From CAMYLR01 sp039588915 (GTDB lineage Bacteria; Gemmatimonadota; Gemmatimonadetes; JACCXV01; JAHWKZ01): 64,000 nucleotides of DNA. Of the stretch, positions 8,744-16,746 are shown one piece after another (position 1 is the first letter of the stretch; each line of letters begins with the position of its first letter). Under the pieces are notes generated by a model, which searched no databases, was not told the DNA's origin, and worked only from the letters and a program-made list of their open reading frames with translations. Both the position numbers and the translations under genes were made by a program. The stretch lies in assembly GCA_039588915.1 (NCBI GenBank), contig JBDGYV010000004.1, positions 39,903 through 103,902 on the forward strand. The letters run 5' to 3'.

Positions 8744-8953
8744 TTGGAAACACGATTCTTGCCCGAAATCGCCGAGGACGCTGGGATGATCGTTGGGGTG
8801 GGGTCTGTCACTGTGCTGGCCGGAACGTTCACTCAGACGATCCGCGTTCGGGAGAGCAACCCCATCGATGGCGACAAGGACTACAAGGTCTTTGCCGCTG
8901 GCACCGGCGTCATCATCGATGGGCCGCTGGAGCTCATAGAGTCGGGACCCTGA
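8744..8953 (+). pseudogene. Remnant of a larger protein gene (C-terminal fragment)
   Basis: A 69-codon open frame without a ribosome site. Its second half (VTVLAGTFTQTIRVRE ... DYKVFAAGTGVIIDGPLEL) follows the pattern seen at the end of secreted proteins of unknown function, which read roughly V-x-V-x-A-G-T-F-x-x-x-x-x-x-R-E, then Y-K-x-x-A-x-G-x-G, then L-E-L. Only that tail is here, with no signal peptide or upstream domain, so it is best read as the end of a decayed gene. A small real gene remains possible. The rest of 8616-9302 shows no coding signal beyond the hairpins listed separately. Confidence 0.42.
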
Positions 8954-8967
8954 TGCTCACTCAGGGT
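8947..8967. repeat. Hairpin-forming inverted repeat at the end of the gene remnant
   Basis: A 7-bp perfect stem ACCCTGA/TCAGGGT with a 7-base loop; the stop codon of the remnant lies inside the left arm. No T-run follows, so it is not a classical terminator. Confidence 0.55.
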
Positions 8968-8992
8968 ACCTAGGGCGCCAAACGGATGGGTT

Positions 8993-9010
8993 CCGGTGCC
9001 CTGGCACCGG
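8993..9010. repeat. Perfect 8-bp inverted repeat in a gene-poor region
   Basis: CCGGTGCC and GGCACCGG separated by two bases, extendable by GGG/CCC on the outside with small bulges. No T-run follows. It could be a protein-binding palindrome or a stable RNA hairpin; nothing nearby decides between these. Confidence 0.55.
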
Positions 9011-9302
9011 GCCCATCTAGGCGCCCACCCTGCCAAAAACCCCGTCGGCGAGTTGCCCGCTGACCCTGTCAGACCTCCGCTTGAGCGGGCTTCTCGCCAC
9101 ATTTTCATTCAGTCAGACGTTCCTCACGTACAAGCCGTGAGTCATGGCCGAGGTGCACAAGCCGAGGTCGTTTCGGGAGGTGCGAAATCCCCGAATTGGC
9201 CACTTCTGCAGCTACCGATAAGGGACTCCGGATAGACAGGTTGGGCGCGGTCCGGTAAACTGAACTCATGCAGCGCCTGCAGTATTCCGGAGAGCGGATA
9301 CT

Positions 9303-11615
9303 ATGATCAGGCTAGCGCTCATCGCCGTAATGTCCCTCGGACCCCCTCCGGGTGACGGTTCCGTTCACGGAACGGTCCAGTCCGATCGTTACGAAACGGT
9401 CGCCGGGGTGCGGATCGAGATCCCGGCTGAGGGCGTAGTGGCGTGGTCGGACTCGACCGGGGCCTACCAGATCGAGGGCCTCGAGCCGGGCGAGCACAAG
9501 ATCCGGTTCTCGCAGTTCGGGTATCACCCGCTCGAGCTTCAGGTCACGGTGCCGCATGATGGCTCGCTGAGCCTGGACGTTCGGTTGCGAACCCAGTTTA
9601 TCGTTTTTCCCGAGATCTCGGCTCTCGCATACGCGTCGCTCGATCCCGGCGAGGTGTTCGAGGCCAACGGATTGCCGGAGATCGGTTCGAGGGTGTTGGC
9701 GGGCGAGGTGCTTTGGTCCGACCCGTTGGCCCGCCAACCGGACGTCTTCGAGATCCTGTCCATCATTCCCGGCATCGACATGGCGGAGGAGTCGCCGACG
9801 CAGCTTCACGTGCGTGGCGGCTCGGCTGACCAAAACCTCGTCCTGTTGGACGGCGCACCGGTTTACAATGCCTACCATACGAGCGGGATCATGTCCGCGA
9901 TCAGCCCCGACGCGGTGTCGGAGGTGGCGATTCACACCGGTGTGTTCCCGGCCCGGTACGGCGGCCGGCTGTCGAGCGTGATCGACGTATCAACACCAGA
10001 ACCCGGCGAGTCCGGGCTGCGGGTCCGAGGCGGTGCGGGGCTGGCCGACCTGAGGATGACGGTCGACGCGCCGATGCCCGGTGCCGCCGGGGGAGTACTG
10101 ATCGGCGGTCGTCGAACGAGGTACGACCTGTTCCGACGCGGCCCGTTCCTCGACAAGAACCGGACCAGCGGGTTTGACGATTTGCTGGGCAAGGTCTCGA
10201 TCGACCTACCGGGAGGCCGGTTCGACGTCGTCTCGCTCACTTCGGACAACTGGCTCTTTTCGAACGTCATTGGAGATGAGGCCAGCGTCGCGACCGAGGA
10301 ACAGCGGGCGCTGAGGAACAGCGTGCTGTGGTCGGCATCAACGAACGCCGTTGCGTGGAGTCGATCGTCCGACGCCACGTCCGACATCCGGTTTCAGATG
10401 TGGCGCGCCACAACAAACTCGGACGTCCACTGGGGGGCGAGTTCCGAGCGCTACCGTGCCGTCAATGCGCTCAAGCACTGGGGTGCGTCGGGTGACGTGT
10501 CTTGGGTGCGACCCGAGACCGTGGGACGAGCTGGTTTCACGGTAGAAGCCCTGTCCTCCAAGTACGTGGCCGACCCCTTGACAAGCGACACAGTGCTGAG
10601 CCTAGCTGACGCAGACCCCGTTCTGGATCTGCGATCGAGCCAGAAGATCGTTTCCACGTACTTCGAGCACCGCTGGATCGCGCGCGATCACTGGATCGTC
10701 AATAACGGGTTGCGAGCTGTGTTTGTCGATGGTCGCAGCGTCGCGCTTGAGCCGCGTGTCTCGGTTCACTACCGACCCGATGAAAGGTTGACGCTCTCCG
10801 GTGGGTACGCACGAGTTCATCAGTACGTGCAATCGCTCCGCAACGAGGAGTCGCTTTTAAACGCTGCTTTTGGCGCCGAGCCGTTGGTCACCGCGGACGC
10901 CCGAGAAGTGCCGGTCGGCCGGTCGGACCAGCTGACTGCGGCGTTGGAAGCACGGTTGTCGGAGCGTCTTCTCTTGACAGTCGACGGACACCTTCGGTGG
11001 CTCGATGACCTCGTTCTTGTGGCTCCCACTACCGCCCAGCCGTTCGCGATCACCGGGTTTGAGCGTGGAAAGGGACGGGCGATAGGCACCGGGGCGGCTC
11101 TGTTCTATCGGGGGGATCGAGTCGATGCCGAGGCGATCGTCGAATGGAGTACCATTCGCAGACAGTATGGAAACGTCACCTATCATCCTGGATTCGAGCG
11201 TAGGCGATCGGTGATCACGGCTGCATCCTACCGGCTTACGCCTCAGACCAAGGTCAGGACCGCTTTCCAGGCGGTTGCTGGCCGACCCACCAGTTCGGTC
11301 CAGGAGGGGTTTGACTGGGAATCATTTGATCGGCTGAGCGGCGAGGTGGAGTTCAGCGGAACACCACTGCGGCTCTCCGACACGGTCAACGATGAGCGAC
11401 TGCCGGCTTACGTCCGGTGGGACATCGGGATCCGCAAGGAATGGAATCCCTCGCTGCTCGGTCTCTCTGGCTCGGTCATGACCTATCTGGACGTAACCAA
11501 CGTGCTGGGACATGAGAACGTGGTTGGCTACGGGGTCAATCCGTCGGGATTCGAGCGCCGGGACCTGCGTCTCCTCCCGGCATCGACCGCTTTCGGTCTC
11601 GAGTGGAGCTTCTGA
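9303..11615 (+). CDS. TonB-dependent outer-membrane receptor with N-terminal carboxypeptidase-regulatory-like domain
   Basis: A 770-residue outer-membrane transporter that should import a scarce ligand using TonB energy. Order: short signal sequence (MIRLALIAVMSL), carboxypeptidase-regulatory-like beta-sandwich at about 22-100 (VHGTVQ..., DSTGAYQIEGLEPGEH), plug domain at about 130-215 (SIIPGIDMAEESPTQLHVRGG, DGAPVYNAYHTSGIMS, GVFPARYGGRLSSVIDV), then a long barrel of alternating aromatic strands ending in aromatic ...FGLEWSF, the usual C-terminal outer-membrane signal. Strong GGAGAG ribosome site eight bases before ATG 9303. It is followed by an ECF sigma/anti-sigma pair, but the anti-sigma is the zinc-finger type rather than FecR, so direct receptor signalling is not implied. 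The ligand is unknown. Confidence 0.93.
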   Translation: MIRLALIAVMSLGPPPGDGSVHGTVQSDRYETVAGVRIEIPAEGVVAWSDSTGAYQIEGLEPGEHKIRFSQFGYHPLELQVTVPHDGSLSLDVRLRTQFIVFPEISALAYASLDPGEVFEANGLPEIGSRVLAGEVLWSDPLARQPDVFEILSIIPGIDMAEESPTQLHVRGGSADQNLVLLDGAPVYNAYHTSGIMSAISPDAVSEVAIHTGVFPARYGGRLSSVIDVSTPEPGESGLRVRGGAGLADLRMTVDAPMPGAAGGVLIGGRRTRYDLFRRGPFLDKNRTSGFDDLLGKVSIDLPGGRFDVVSLTSDNWLFSNVIGDEASVATEEQRALRNSVLWSASTNAVAWSRSSDATSDIRFQMWRATTNSDVHWGASSERYRAVNALKHWGASGDVSWVRPETVGRAGFTVEALSSKYVADPLTSDTVLSLADADPVLDLRSSQKIVSTYFEHRWIARDHWIVNNGLRAVFVDGRSVALEPRVSVHYRPDERLTLSGGYARVHQYVQSLRNEESLLNAAFGAEPLVTADAREVPVGRSDQLTAALEARLSERLLLTVDGHLRWLDDLVLVAPTTAQPFAITGFERGKGRAIGTGAALFYRGDRVDAEAIVEWSTIRRQYGNVTYHPGFERRRSVITAASYRLTPQTKVRTAFQAVAGRPTSSVQEGFDWESFDRLSGEVEFSGTPLRLSDTVNDERLPAYVRWDIGIRKEWNPSLLGLSGSVMTYLDVTNVLGHENVVGYGVNPSGFERRDLRLLPASTAFGLEWSF

Positions 11616-11616
11616 T

Positions 11617-11628
11617 CCTCGGCCGAGG
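11617..11628. repeat. 12-bp perfect palindrome CCTCGGCCGAGG
   Basis: A self-complementary 12-mer two bases after the receptor stop codon. It may be a protein-binding site or the stem of a short hairpin. It is one of two perfect 12-bp palindromes in this 97-base gap. Confidence 0.5.
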
Positions 11629-11667
11629 CCTTAGCCGCCGCAAAGTCTTCCCCCTCACGCCACATAT

Positions 11668-11679
11668 CTGACGCGTCAG
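11668..11679. promoter_or_regulatory. 12-bp perfect palindrome upstream of the ECF sigma gene (candidate operator)
   Basis: CTGACGCGTCAG, fully self-complementary, 33 bases before the sigma start codon. Position and symmetry suit a dimeric regulator controlling the sigma operon; no specific regulator can be named. Confidence 0.4.
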
Positions 11680-11712
11680 GCGTTCCATCTGTGAACCGGG
11701 TCTCCTGGGAGA

Positions 11713-12252
11713 GTGAGTGAGCGCCGGGACGTGAATCGGAATGAACCATTCGAGGCCGCTTTTGGCGACGTCTTTGAGGCGCGGTTCCAGTCGTTGTTCC
11801 GCTATGTGAATCGTCTTTGCGGGGATTCAGCGGCGGCCGCGGACATCGCTCAGGAGTCCTTTGTGAGGTTGTACCAGCGAGGTGAACTACCCGATGACCC
11901 AAGAGCATGGCTGGTGACGGTGTCCAATAACTTGTTCCGCGATGCGCACCGACGCACAGGTAGGCGGCAGGAGCTACTGGAAGCCAAAGCAGATCGCCTC
12001 TACGATGACGGGTCGGCTTCTGATCCGGCGGAGCAGTTGGAGGCTCGTGAGCGGAGACAGCGGGTCCGACAGGCTCTCGCGAAGTTGCCGTTGCGCGATC
12101 AGCAGGCGTTGCTGCTTCGTCACGAAGGCTACACCTATCGCGAGATCGCCCGGGCTCTCGACTACGGGGAGGCCGGGGTCGGAAAACTGATCAGTCGCGC
12201 CACACGCGCTTTTCAGCGCGCGTATGAGGACTTGGTAGATGCATCTGCATGA
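11713..12252 (+). CDS. ECF-type RNA polymerase sigma factor
   Basis: A 179-residue extracytoplasmic-function sigma factor that would direct RNA polymerase to a small stress or envelope regulon. Region 2 is visible at about 25-90 (FRYVNRLCGDSAAAADIAQESFVRLYQ, then DPRAWLVTVSNNLFRDAHRR) and region 4 at about 118-170 (LPLRDQQALLLRHEGYTYREIARALDY, helix-turn-helix, ending in an ISRATRAF recognition helix). GTG 11713 is used; the GGGAGA before it is too close to be ideal, so GTG 11731 is possible. The last 14 bases overlap the anti-sigma gene in another frame, the usual arrangement for stoichiometric, coupled synthesis. Confidence 0.93.
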   Translation: MSERRDVNRNEPFEAAFGDVFEARFQSLFRYVNRLCGDSAAAADIAQESFVRLYQRGELPDDPRAWLVTVSNNLFRDAHRRTGRRQELLEAKADRLYDDGSASDPAEQLEARERRQRVRQALAKLPLRDQQALLLRHEGYTYREIARALDYGEAGVGKLISRATRAFQRAYEDLVDASA

Positions 12253-12967
12253 CGCCGAACTACAGGGGCTGCTCGACGAGGAGCCCAGCGTTAACGAGAA
12301 CGAGAGCGTTCGCGCGCACGTCGCGGGTTGTGAGCAGTGCTCGGCGAGGATGGAGGACATGAAGCTTGCGTTTCGCGAGACCGGGCAACTATTGACAGTG
12401 CTCGACGAGTCCCCGCCGGCGATATCTGCCGATCAGCTGATCGAGATGGCGCAACGCCGTCACATTCCTGCCCGGAGAGCGCCTCGGGGAGTCGCATGGG
12501 CAGCCTCGGTGGCGGGTTTGGTCGTCGCGACGATCGTTGCCGCCGCCATTCCGGGATCGCCGGTCCGTGCGATCGTGGAGAATCTGCTCCAAGATCTAGG
12601 ACCTGAATCGCCCCAACCCACGGCTCCGGTGGAACCGTGGGAAGCTGGCGTCGCAATAACACCCGACGGAGCGATCGAGATCGTGTTCGATGCCGCTCAG
12701 TCGAGTGGTTCGATCGAGGTCCAGTTGGTCGAGATCGATGTCGCCCGAATCGAGGTTCGCGGTGACTCGGTTGGTTTCGCGGTAGGGGATCGTTCGATCC
12801 GAGTCGAGAACCAAGACGCGACCGCCAGTTATCGGATCACGCTCCCAGAGAACCTGTCGCAAACCGTAATCCGGGTCGGCACGCGCACCGTCTTCGCCAA
12901 GCAGGGCTCCCGGGTCTTGCAGAACGAGTTCGACCAGGACGGAGAGCTCTACCGGCTCGTGTTTTAG
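12239..12967 (+). CDS. Zinc-finger anti-sigma factor, single membrane span
   Basis: A 242-residue membrane anti-sigma factor, partner of the preceding sigma. The N-terminal cytoplasmic part has the ZAS pattern H-x3-C-x2-C (HVAGCEQC, about 29-36). A single hydrophobic segment follows at about 85-107 (WAASVAGLVVATIVAAAIPG). The remaining 130 residues would lie in the periplasm and are rich in short beta strands, like an adhesin-type or sensing domain. Release of sigma by regulated proteolysis or conformational change is the family model. The 14-base overlap with the sigma gene supports translational coupling. Confidence 0.88.
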   Translation: MHLHDAELQGLLDEEPSVNENESVRAHVAGCEQCSARMEDMKLAFRETGQLLTVLDESPPAISADQLIEMAQRRHIPARRAPRGVAWAASVAGLVVATIVAAAIPGSPVRAIVENLLQDLGPESPQPTAPVEPWEAGVAITPDGAIEIVFDAAQSSGSIEVQLVEIDVARIEVRGDSVGFAVGDRSIRVENQDATASYRITLPENLSQTVIRVGTRTVFAKQGSRVLQNEFDQDGELYRLVF

Positions 12968-13076
12968 TCGGTTTCACAGCTCCGCAGGCTTCACGCCCAA
13001 CGCCACAAACTTTCGGCTTCACACGCTCCGTCTGTAGCAGTCGACATTACTTCTTGGAGGGGAGGCGCGACGGAGC

Positions 13077-13850
13077 ATGGTCCCGGTGGTGTACGACCCG
13101 GTCATCGTATCCGTCGTCGTCCCCCTCCTCGACGAGGCCGAAAACTTGCCACGGCTCCACGCCGAGATCGTCGACGCGATGACCGACCTGGATGTCGGTT
13201 GGGAGGTGGTTTACGTGGACGATGGCTCCCGCGACAACGGTCCCCGCATCCTGGCCCAACTCGCGGATCTCGATTCACGTGTACAGGTCGTCACTTTCGA
13301 CCGCAACTACGGCCAATCGACGGCGATGATCGCCGGTGTTGAGGCCGCGTTCGGCGACTGGATCGCGACGCTCGACGGGGACGGCCAGAGCGATCCCAAA
13401 GACCTCCCGCGAATGTGGGCGGTCATCTCGCGGCGGAAATGCGATGGTGTCACTGGCGTCCGCGTGGATCGTGCAGATGACTGGGTGAAGCGCTTCGCCT
13501 CTCGGATCGCTAACGATGTCCGAAACCGGGTACTCGGCAACGAGATCACCGACCTCGGTTGCTCGACTCGGATCTTTCCGAAGGCCGCGATCCTGGGCGC
13601 CGCCCGGTTCGAGGGGATGCACCGTTTTCTCCCGATGCTCGTTCGGGCTGGCGGGTACACGATCGACGAGCTGCCAGTCAATCACCGGCCCCGCATCGCC
13701 GGCCAGTCCAAGTACGGGATCAACAACCGATTGTGGCGTGGGATAGCGGATCTGCTCATGGTCCGCAGACTGCTCCGGCGCAAGATCCGGTATCAAACGA
13801 AAGAAGCCGCGACGGTCGTGCAAAGCACGCGTCTCGGGGCCTGGCTGTAA
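13077..13850 (+). CDS. Glycosyltransferase family 2 (dolichol/polyprenyl-phosphate mannosyltransferase-like)
   Basis: A 257-residue GT-A glycosyltransferase. It opens with the GT2 core VSVVVPLLDEAENLPRLH, then WEVVYVDDGSRDN (first DXD-like acidic site), TLDGDGQSDPKDLPRM (nucleotide-sugar/metal site) and the DLGCSTRIFPKAA segment typical of the DPM1/ArnC/GtrB subgroup. It lacks the two C-terminal membrane spans found in GtrB-type enzymes, so it resembles the short soluble form. The product would be a polyprenyl-phosphate sugar used for surface glycans. The epimerase gene 178 bases downstream fits a joint role in surface polysaccharide synthesis. Donor sugar not determined. Confidence 0.9.
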   Translation: MVPVVYDPVIVSVVVPLLDEAENLPRLHAEIVDAMTDLDVGWEVVYVDDGSRDNGPRILAQLADLDSRVQVVTFDRNYGQSTAMIAGVEAAFGDWIATLDGDGQSDPKDLPRMWAVISRRKCDGVTGVRVDRADDWVKRFASRIANDVRNRVLGNEITDLGCSTRIFPKAAILGAARFEGMHRFLPMLVRAGGYTIDELPVNHRPRIAGQSKYGINNRLWRGIADLLMVRRLLRRKIRYQTKEAATVVQSTRLGAWL

Positions 13851-14028
13851 TCGCTGCCCAGACGTGGCTCATGATCGGCTGGCCTGCTCGTTCTCGTCCT
13901 GGTGCTTGTGGATTACGTCTACCGCACCCGATTTCCGGTTAGAATGTTAAGATGCAAGAGCTAAGTGATGGTCGAGTGACCACTGAAGCCAAGCCAAACT
14001 CCTCAGGGTCAAATCCGGGAGATCTCGA

Positions 14029-15045
14029 ATGAACATTTTGGTTACCGGTGGGGCGGGCTTTGTCGGCTCGCACTTGTGTGAGGCGTTGGTCGAGCGTGGT
14101 GACCGAGTCGTGGCGCTGGACAATCTTGATCCGTCCTACCCGAGAGAGCGGAAGCTGCAGAACGTGATTCAGCTTCGCGACCACGTTCGCTTCGATCTCG
14201 TTGAGAGAGATCTCAACGTTCCTGAGTCGTTGGTCGAGGTCCTTGCTGGCGGGTCGTTCGACGCCGTCGTCCATTTGGCAGCCAAGGCGGGAATTCGGGC
14301 ATCGATGCGTAATCCGAGCGCCTACATCGAGACAAATCTCGGGGGAACGGCGAACCTCCTCGAAGCGATGACCAGAACTGGTTGTCGCCGGCTTGTTTTC
14401 GGTTCGTCTTCGTCGGTTTACGGCAACAATCCGGGTCGGCCTTCGCGTGAGGACGACCGAGTGAAGCCAGTCTCGGTGTACGCAATGACGAAGAAGAGTG
14501 GGGAGGAGCTGTGTCGCGTCTACAATACGACGCAAGACTTCAGCGTGCTTTGTCTCCGCTTCTTCACTGTCTACGGTCCACGTCAACGACCGGAGATGGC
14601 GATCCACAAGTTCACCCGCCTACTACTCAACAACGAGCCGATACCGCTGTTCGGCGACGGTTCGATGGAGCGCGACTACACGTACGTCGACGACATCACC
14701 AGTGGCGTCGTGTCCGCGATCGACTTTGTTACCGCGCATGGAGGATTCGAGGTCGTGAATCTTGGATCAGGGATGCCGCCGGTGACGTTGAACGAGCTCG
14801 TCGCAAGGCTGGGTTGGCTGTCCAAGATCGAGCCGAGGGTCGAGTACCACTCGGCCCCTGGGGGTGACGTCGATAGCACTTGTGCTGATATCAACAAAGC
14901 ACTCGGACTGCTCAGCTACCAACCGCAGGTCGACTTTTCAGAAGGGCTTGGGCGATTCCTCGAGTGGTATCGAGTTCTCGCCGCTGCCGGCACGGCCTCT
15001 TACGGCCATCGCGCAGAGCCCGACCCAGCGACAAAGGCCTCATGA
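14029..15045 (+). CDS. NAD-dependent nucleotide-sugar epimerase (UDP-glucuronate 4-epimerase-like)
   Basis: A 338-residue extended-SDR enzyme that should interconvert a nucleotide sugar, most like the UDP-glucuronate 4-epimerase group. NAD site GGAGFVGSHL at residues 7-16; LAAKAGIRASMRNP, the hallmark of glucuronate epimerases; SSSSVYG; catalytic Tyr-x3-Lys (YAMTK); and the substrate region YGPRQRPEMAIHKF. A good ribosome site (GGGAGA) lies seven bases before ATG 14029. It supplies uronic-acid donors for capsule or LPS and sits beside the GT2 gene. Other SDR epimerases for galactose or rhamnose precursors remain possible. Confidence 0.92.
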   Translation: MNILVTGGAGFVGSHLCEALVERGDRVVALDNLDPSYPRERKLQNVIQLRDHVRFDLVERDLNVPESLVEVLAGGSFDAVVHLAAKAGIRASMRNPSAYIETNLGGTANLLEAMTRTGCRRLVFGSSSSVYGNNPGRPSREDDRVKPVSVYAMTKKSGEELCRVYNTTQDFSVLCLRFFTVYGPRQRPEMAIHKFTRLLLNNEPIPLFGDGSMERDYTYVDDITSGVVSAIDFVTAHGGFEVVNLGSGMPPVTLNELVARLGWLSKIEPRVEYHSAPGGDVDSTCADINKALGLLSYQPQVDFSEGLGRFLEWYRVLAAAGTASYGHRAEPDPATKAS

Positions 15046-15140
15046 CTTGCCATCTGCCCCGGCACTGTAACTAGCCTCAGACTAGATTGCGGTCCGTACT
15101 GGCGAGTCGAATCGCAAGGGCCTTCCCGGTGGTGGAGCAA

Positions 15141-15893
15141 GTGAAGTCTACAATCTGTGTTCTTGTTCTCGTGCTGGCGCTATCGGTGCTGGCATCTTGC
15201 AGGAGCGTCCGGCTAGCGGATCTCGAGACAACTCGCGCGGTCCCGCCCGGGGCTTGTGTTGTAGTGGGGTTTTTGGGCGGGATGGATGCTTGGAACGATG
15301 CCAGCAAGGGTGCGCGGGGACTGGCGCTCGCGTTGCGAGACCGTGATGAAGGCGTGTACGCCGAGACGTTCGAGAACCGACGCATCCCTCTGGCGCTGGC
15401 CTTTGTCGATCGGGCCCTGGACGCGAACCACGATGGTGAGATCGACGCGGACGAGGTGGGGCGCGTGCGTCTCGTTGTCTACGGCCAGAGTCTCGGCGGT
15501 TGGGCAGCCGTTGAGTTTGCCCGGATGCTCGCCGCTCGACTGATTCCGATCGAGTTCCTGCTTCAGATCGACAGTGTGGGATTCTATGATGATGAAGTGC
15601 CGGCCAACGTTCGTCGGGCGGCCAATTTCTATCAGGACGACGGATGGGTAATCGCCGGTGAGAACCCTATCCGAGCGTTGGATCCGAGTCAGACCCAGGT
15701 CATCGGGAACTGGAAGTTCGACTATGACCGGCCACCAGGGTCGGCGATCGACGTCGGGGATTTGCCGTGGTGGAAAAAGGCGTTTCGTGTGGCGCATGCT
15801 CGGATGGACCGCGACCCACGGGTGTGGGCGACCGCAAGCGGCCTCATTCGGCACGCTTGCGAGCTTGGTGCAGGCGGCCGAACGAACAGCTAA
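15141..15893 (+). CDS. Lipoprotein alpha/beta-hydrolase-like protein with an EF-hand calcium loop
   Basis: A 250-residue predicted lipoprotein. GTG 15141 gives a clean signal peptide with lipobox LASC (Cys20); the frame is open upstream to 15087 but that extension would bury the signal. A perfect EF-hand loop DANHDGEIDADE lies at 94-105 (D1, N3, D5, G6, I8, D9, E12). Eleven residues later comes the nucleophile-elbow pattern GQSLGG (115-120, Ser117), followed by an amphipathic helix, as in lipases and other alpha/beta hydrolases. A calcium site immediately before the elbow is unusual. No catalytic Asp/His could be assigned. The neighbouring membrane gene starts 12 bases downstream, so they may form an operon. 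Function unknown. Confidence 0.7.
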   Translation: MKSTICVLVLVLALSVLASCRSVRLADLETTRAVPPGACVVVGFLGGMDAWNDASKGARGLALALRDRDEGVYAETFENRRIPLALAFVDRALDANHDGEIDADEVGRVRLVVYGQSLGGWAAVEFARMLAARLIPIEFLLQIDSVGFYDDEVPANVRRAANFYQDDGWVIAGENPIRALDPSQTQVIGNWKFDYDRPPGSAIDVGDLPWWKKAFRVAHARMDRDPRVWATASGLIRHACELGAGGRTNS

Positions 15894-15905
15894 GCTGGTT
15901 TCAAC

Positions 15906-16415
15906 GTGGATGCAGAACGTAGTCGAACGCTGAGCCAGGGTCTGATCGCCGGAGTGATCGGGTACGCGACGGTAGCGATCTGTTTCAGCGTGCTGAACCT
16001 CATCGCCGGACGACACCTACTTCACACCGCAGCGGTTCTGGGACACCGGCTGCTCGGGACTCTGGATAACGGAGACGCCGTGACCATCGAGGCCGCTCCA
16101 ATCTTTGTCTACAATGGTCTGCACCTGGTTCTCTTTCTGTTGGTCGGGCTAGTCGCGTCATGGGTTGTGTTCAAGCTCGAGAAGTATCCCCAGTTGTGGT
16201 ATCTGGTCCTCTTTTTGGTTCTGTTCGTCTTCTTTCACACAATCGGGGTGGTGCTCGCTTTCGTCGAACCGGTGACCGGCTCTGTCCCGATGTGGACCAC
16301 TCTGTTGGTGAGTCTTGCGGCGGTGCTAATGATGGGAGGCTACCTATGGCTGGTTCACCCTCGACTTCGACAGGAAGTTGAACGCTTGGGCGACTTTGAG
16401 GACCCCTTCCCCTAG
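15906..16415 (+). CDS. Four-span integral membrane protein of unknown function
   Basis: A 169-residue protein with about four hydrophobic segments: roughly 13-33, 68-88 (GLHLVLFLLVGLVASWVVF), 95-117 (LWYLVLFLVLFVFFHTIGVVL) and 126-148. A charged N-terminus and a short acidic cytoplasmic-type tail flank them. GTG 15906 lacks a ribosome site but sits nine bases after TAAGCT, a -10-like box overlapping the previous stop codon, so expression could be coupled or leaderless. Its end is one base from the end of the convergent HTH gene. No family assigned. Confidence 0.6.
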   Translation: MDAERSRTLSQGLIAGVIGYATVAICFSVLNLIAGRHLLHTAAVLGHRLLGTLDNGDAVTIEAAPIFVYNGLHLVLFLLVGLVASWVVFKLEKYPQLWYLVLFLVLFVFFHTIGVVLAFVEPVTGSVPMWTTLLVSLAAVLMMGGYLWLVHPRLRQEVERLGDFEDPFP

Positions 16416-16416
16416 T

Positions 16417-16746
16417 TCAGTCTGGCAGATCATTCAAGACTCGTTGGATTCTGCGTTTGTAGTCTCGAAATGCCTTTCTGCCCTCAGGCGTGAGGCGAAT
16501 CATGCTATGCGGCTTCTTGCCTCGGAACTCTTTTTCGATTCGAACGTAGCCGGCTGTTTCCAGCTTTCGCAGATGAGTCGACAGATTGCCCCAGGTCAAA
16601 CCGGTGAGGTGTACTAAGAACACGTAGTCTGCCCGGTTTACGACGTACAGGTAGGTCAACACCATCAGACGTGCGGGGGCGTGGACAACCTGATCGATAT
16701 CGGCAAGCGGGTGGAGCTCCACCGAATCGGTTTTGTGCTCAGGCAT
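16417..16746 (-). CDS. Winged-helix transcriptional regulator (MarR/ArsR-like)
   Basis: A 109-residue DNA-binding protein consisting almost only of a winged helix-turn-helix. The recognition part reads HLTGLTWGNLSTHLRKLETAGYVRI and the wing EFRGKKPHSMIRLTPEGRKAF, the pattern of small single-domain regulators often found beside a membrane-protein gene. It overlaps the end of the upstream membrane-protein gene by eight bases, so the pair is one operon transcribed from the promoter near 17417-17444. The palindrome in that promoter is the natural candidate for its own operator. No cysteine pair or ligand pocket signature is visible. Confidence 0.85.
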   Translation of the reverse strand: MPEHKTDSVELHPLADIDQVVHAPARLMVLTYLYVVNRADYVFLVHLTGLTWGNLSTHLRKLETAGYVRIEKEFRGKKPHSMIRLTPEGRKAFRDYKRRIQRVLNDLPD

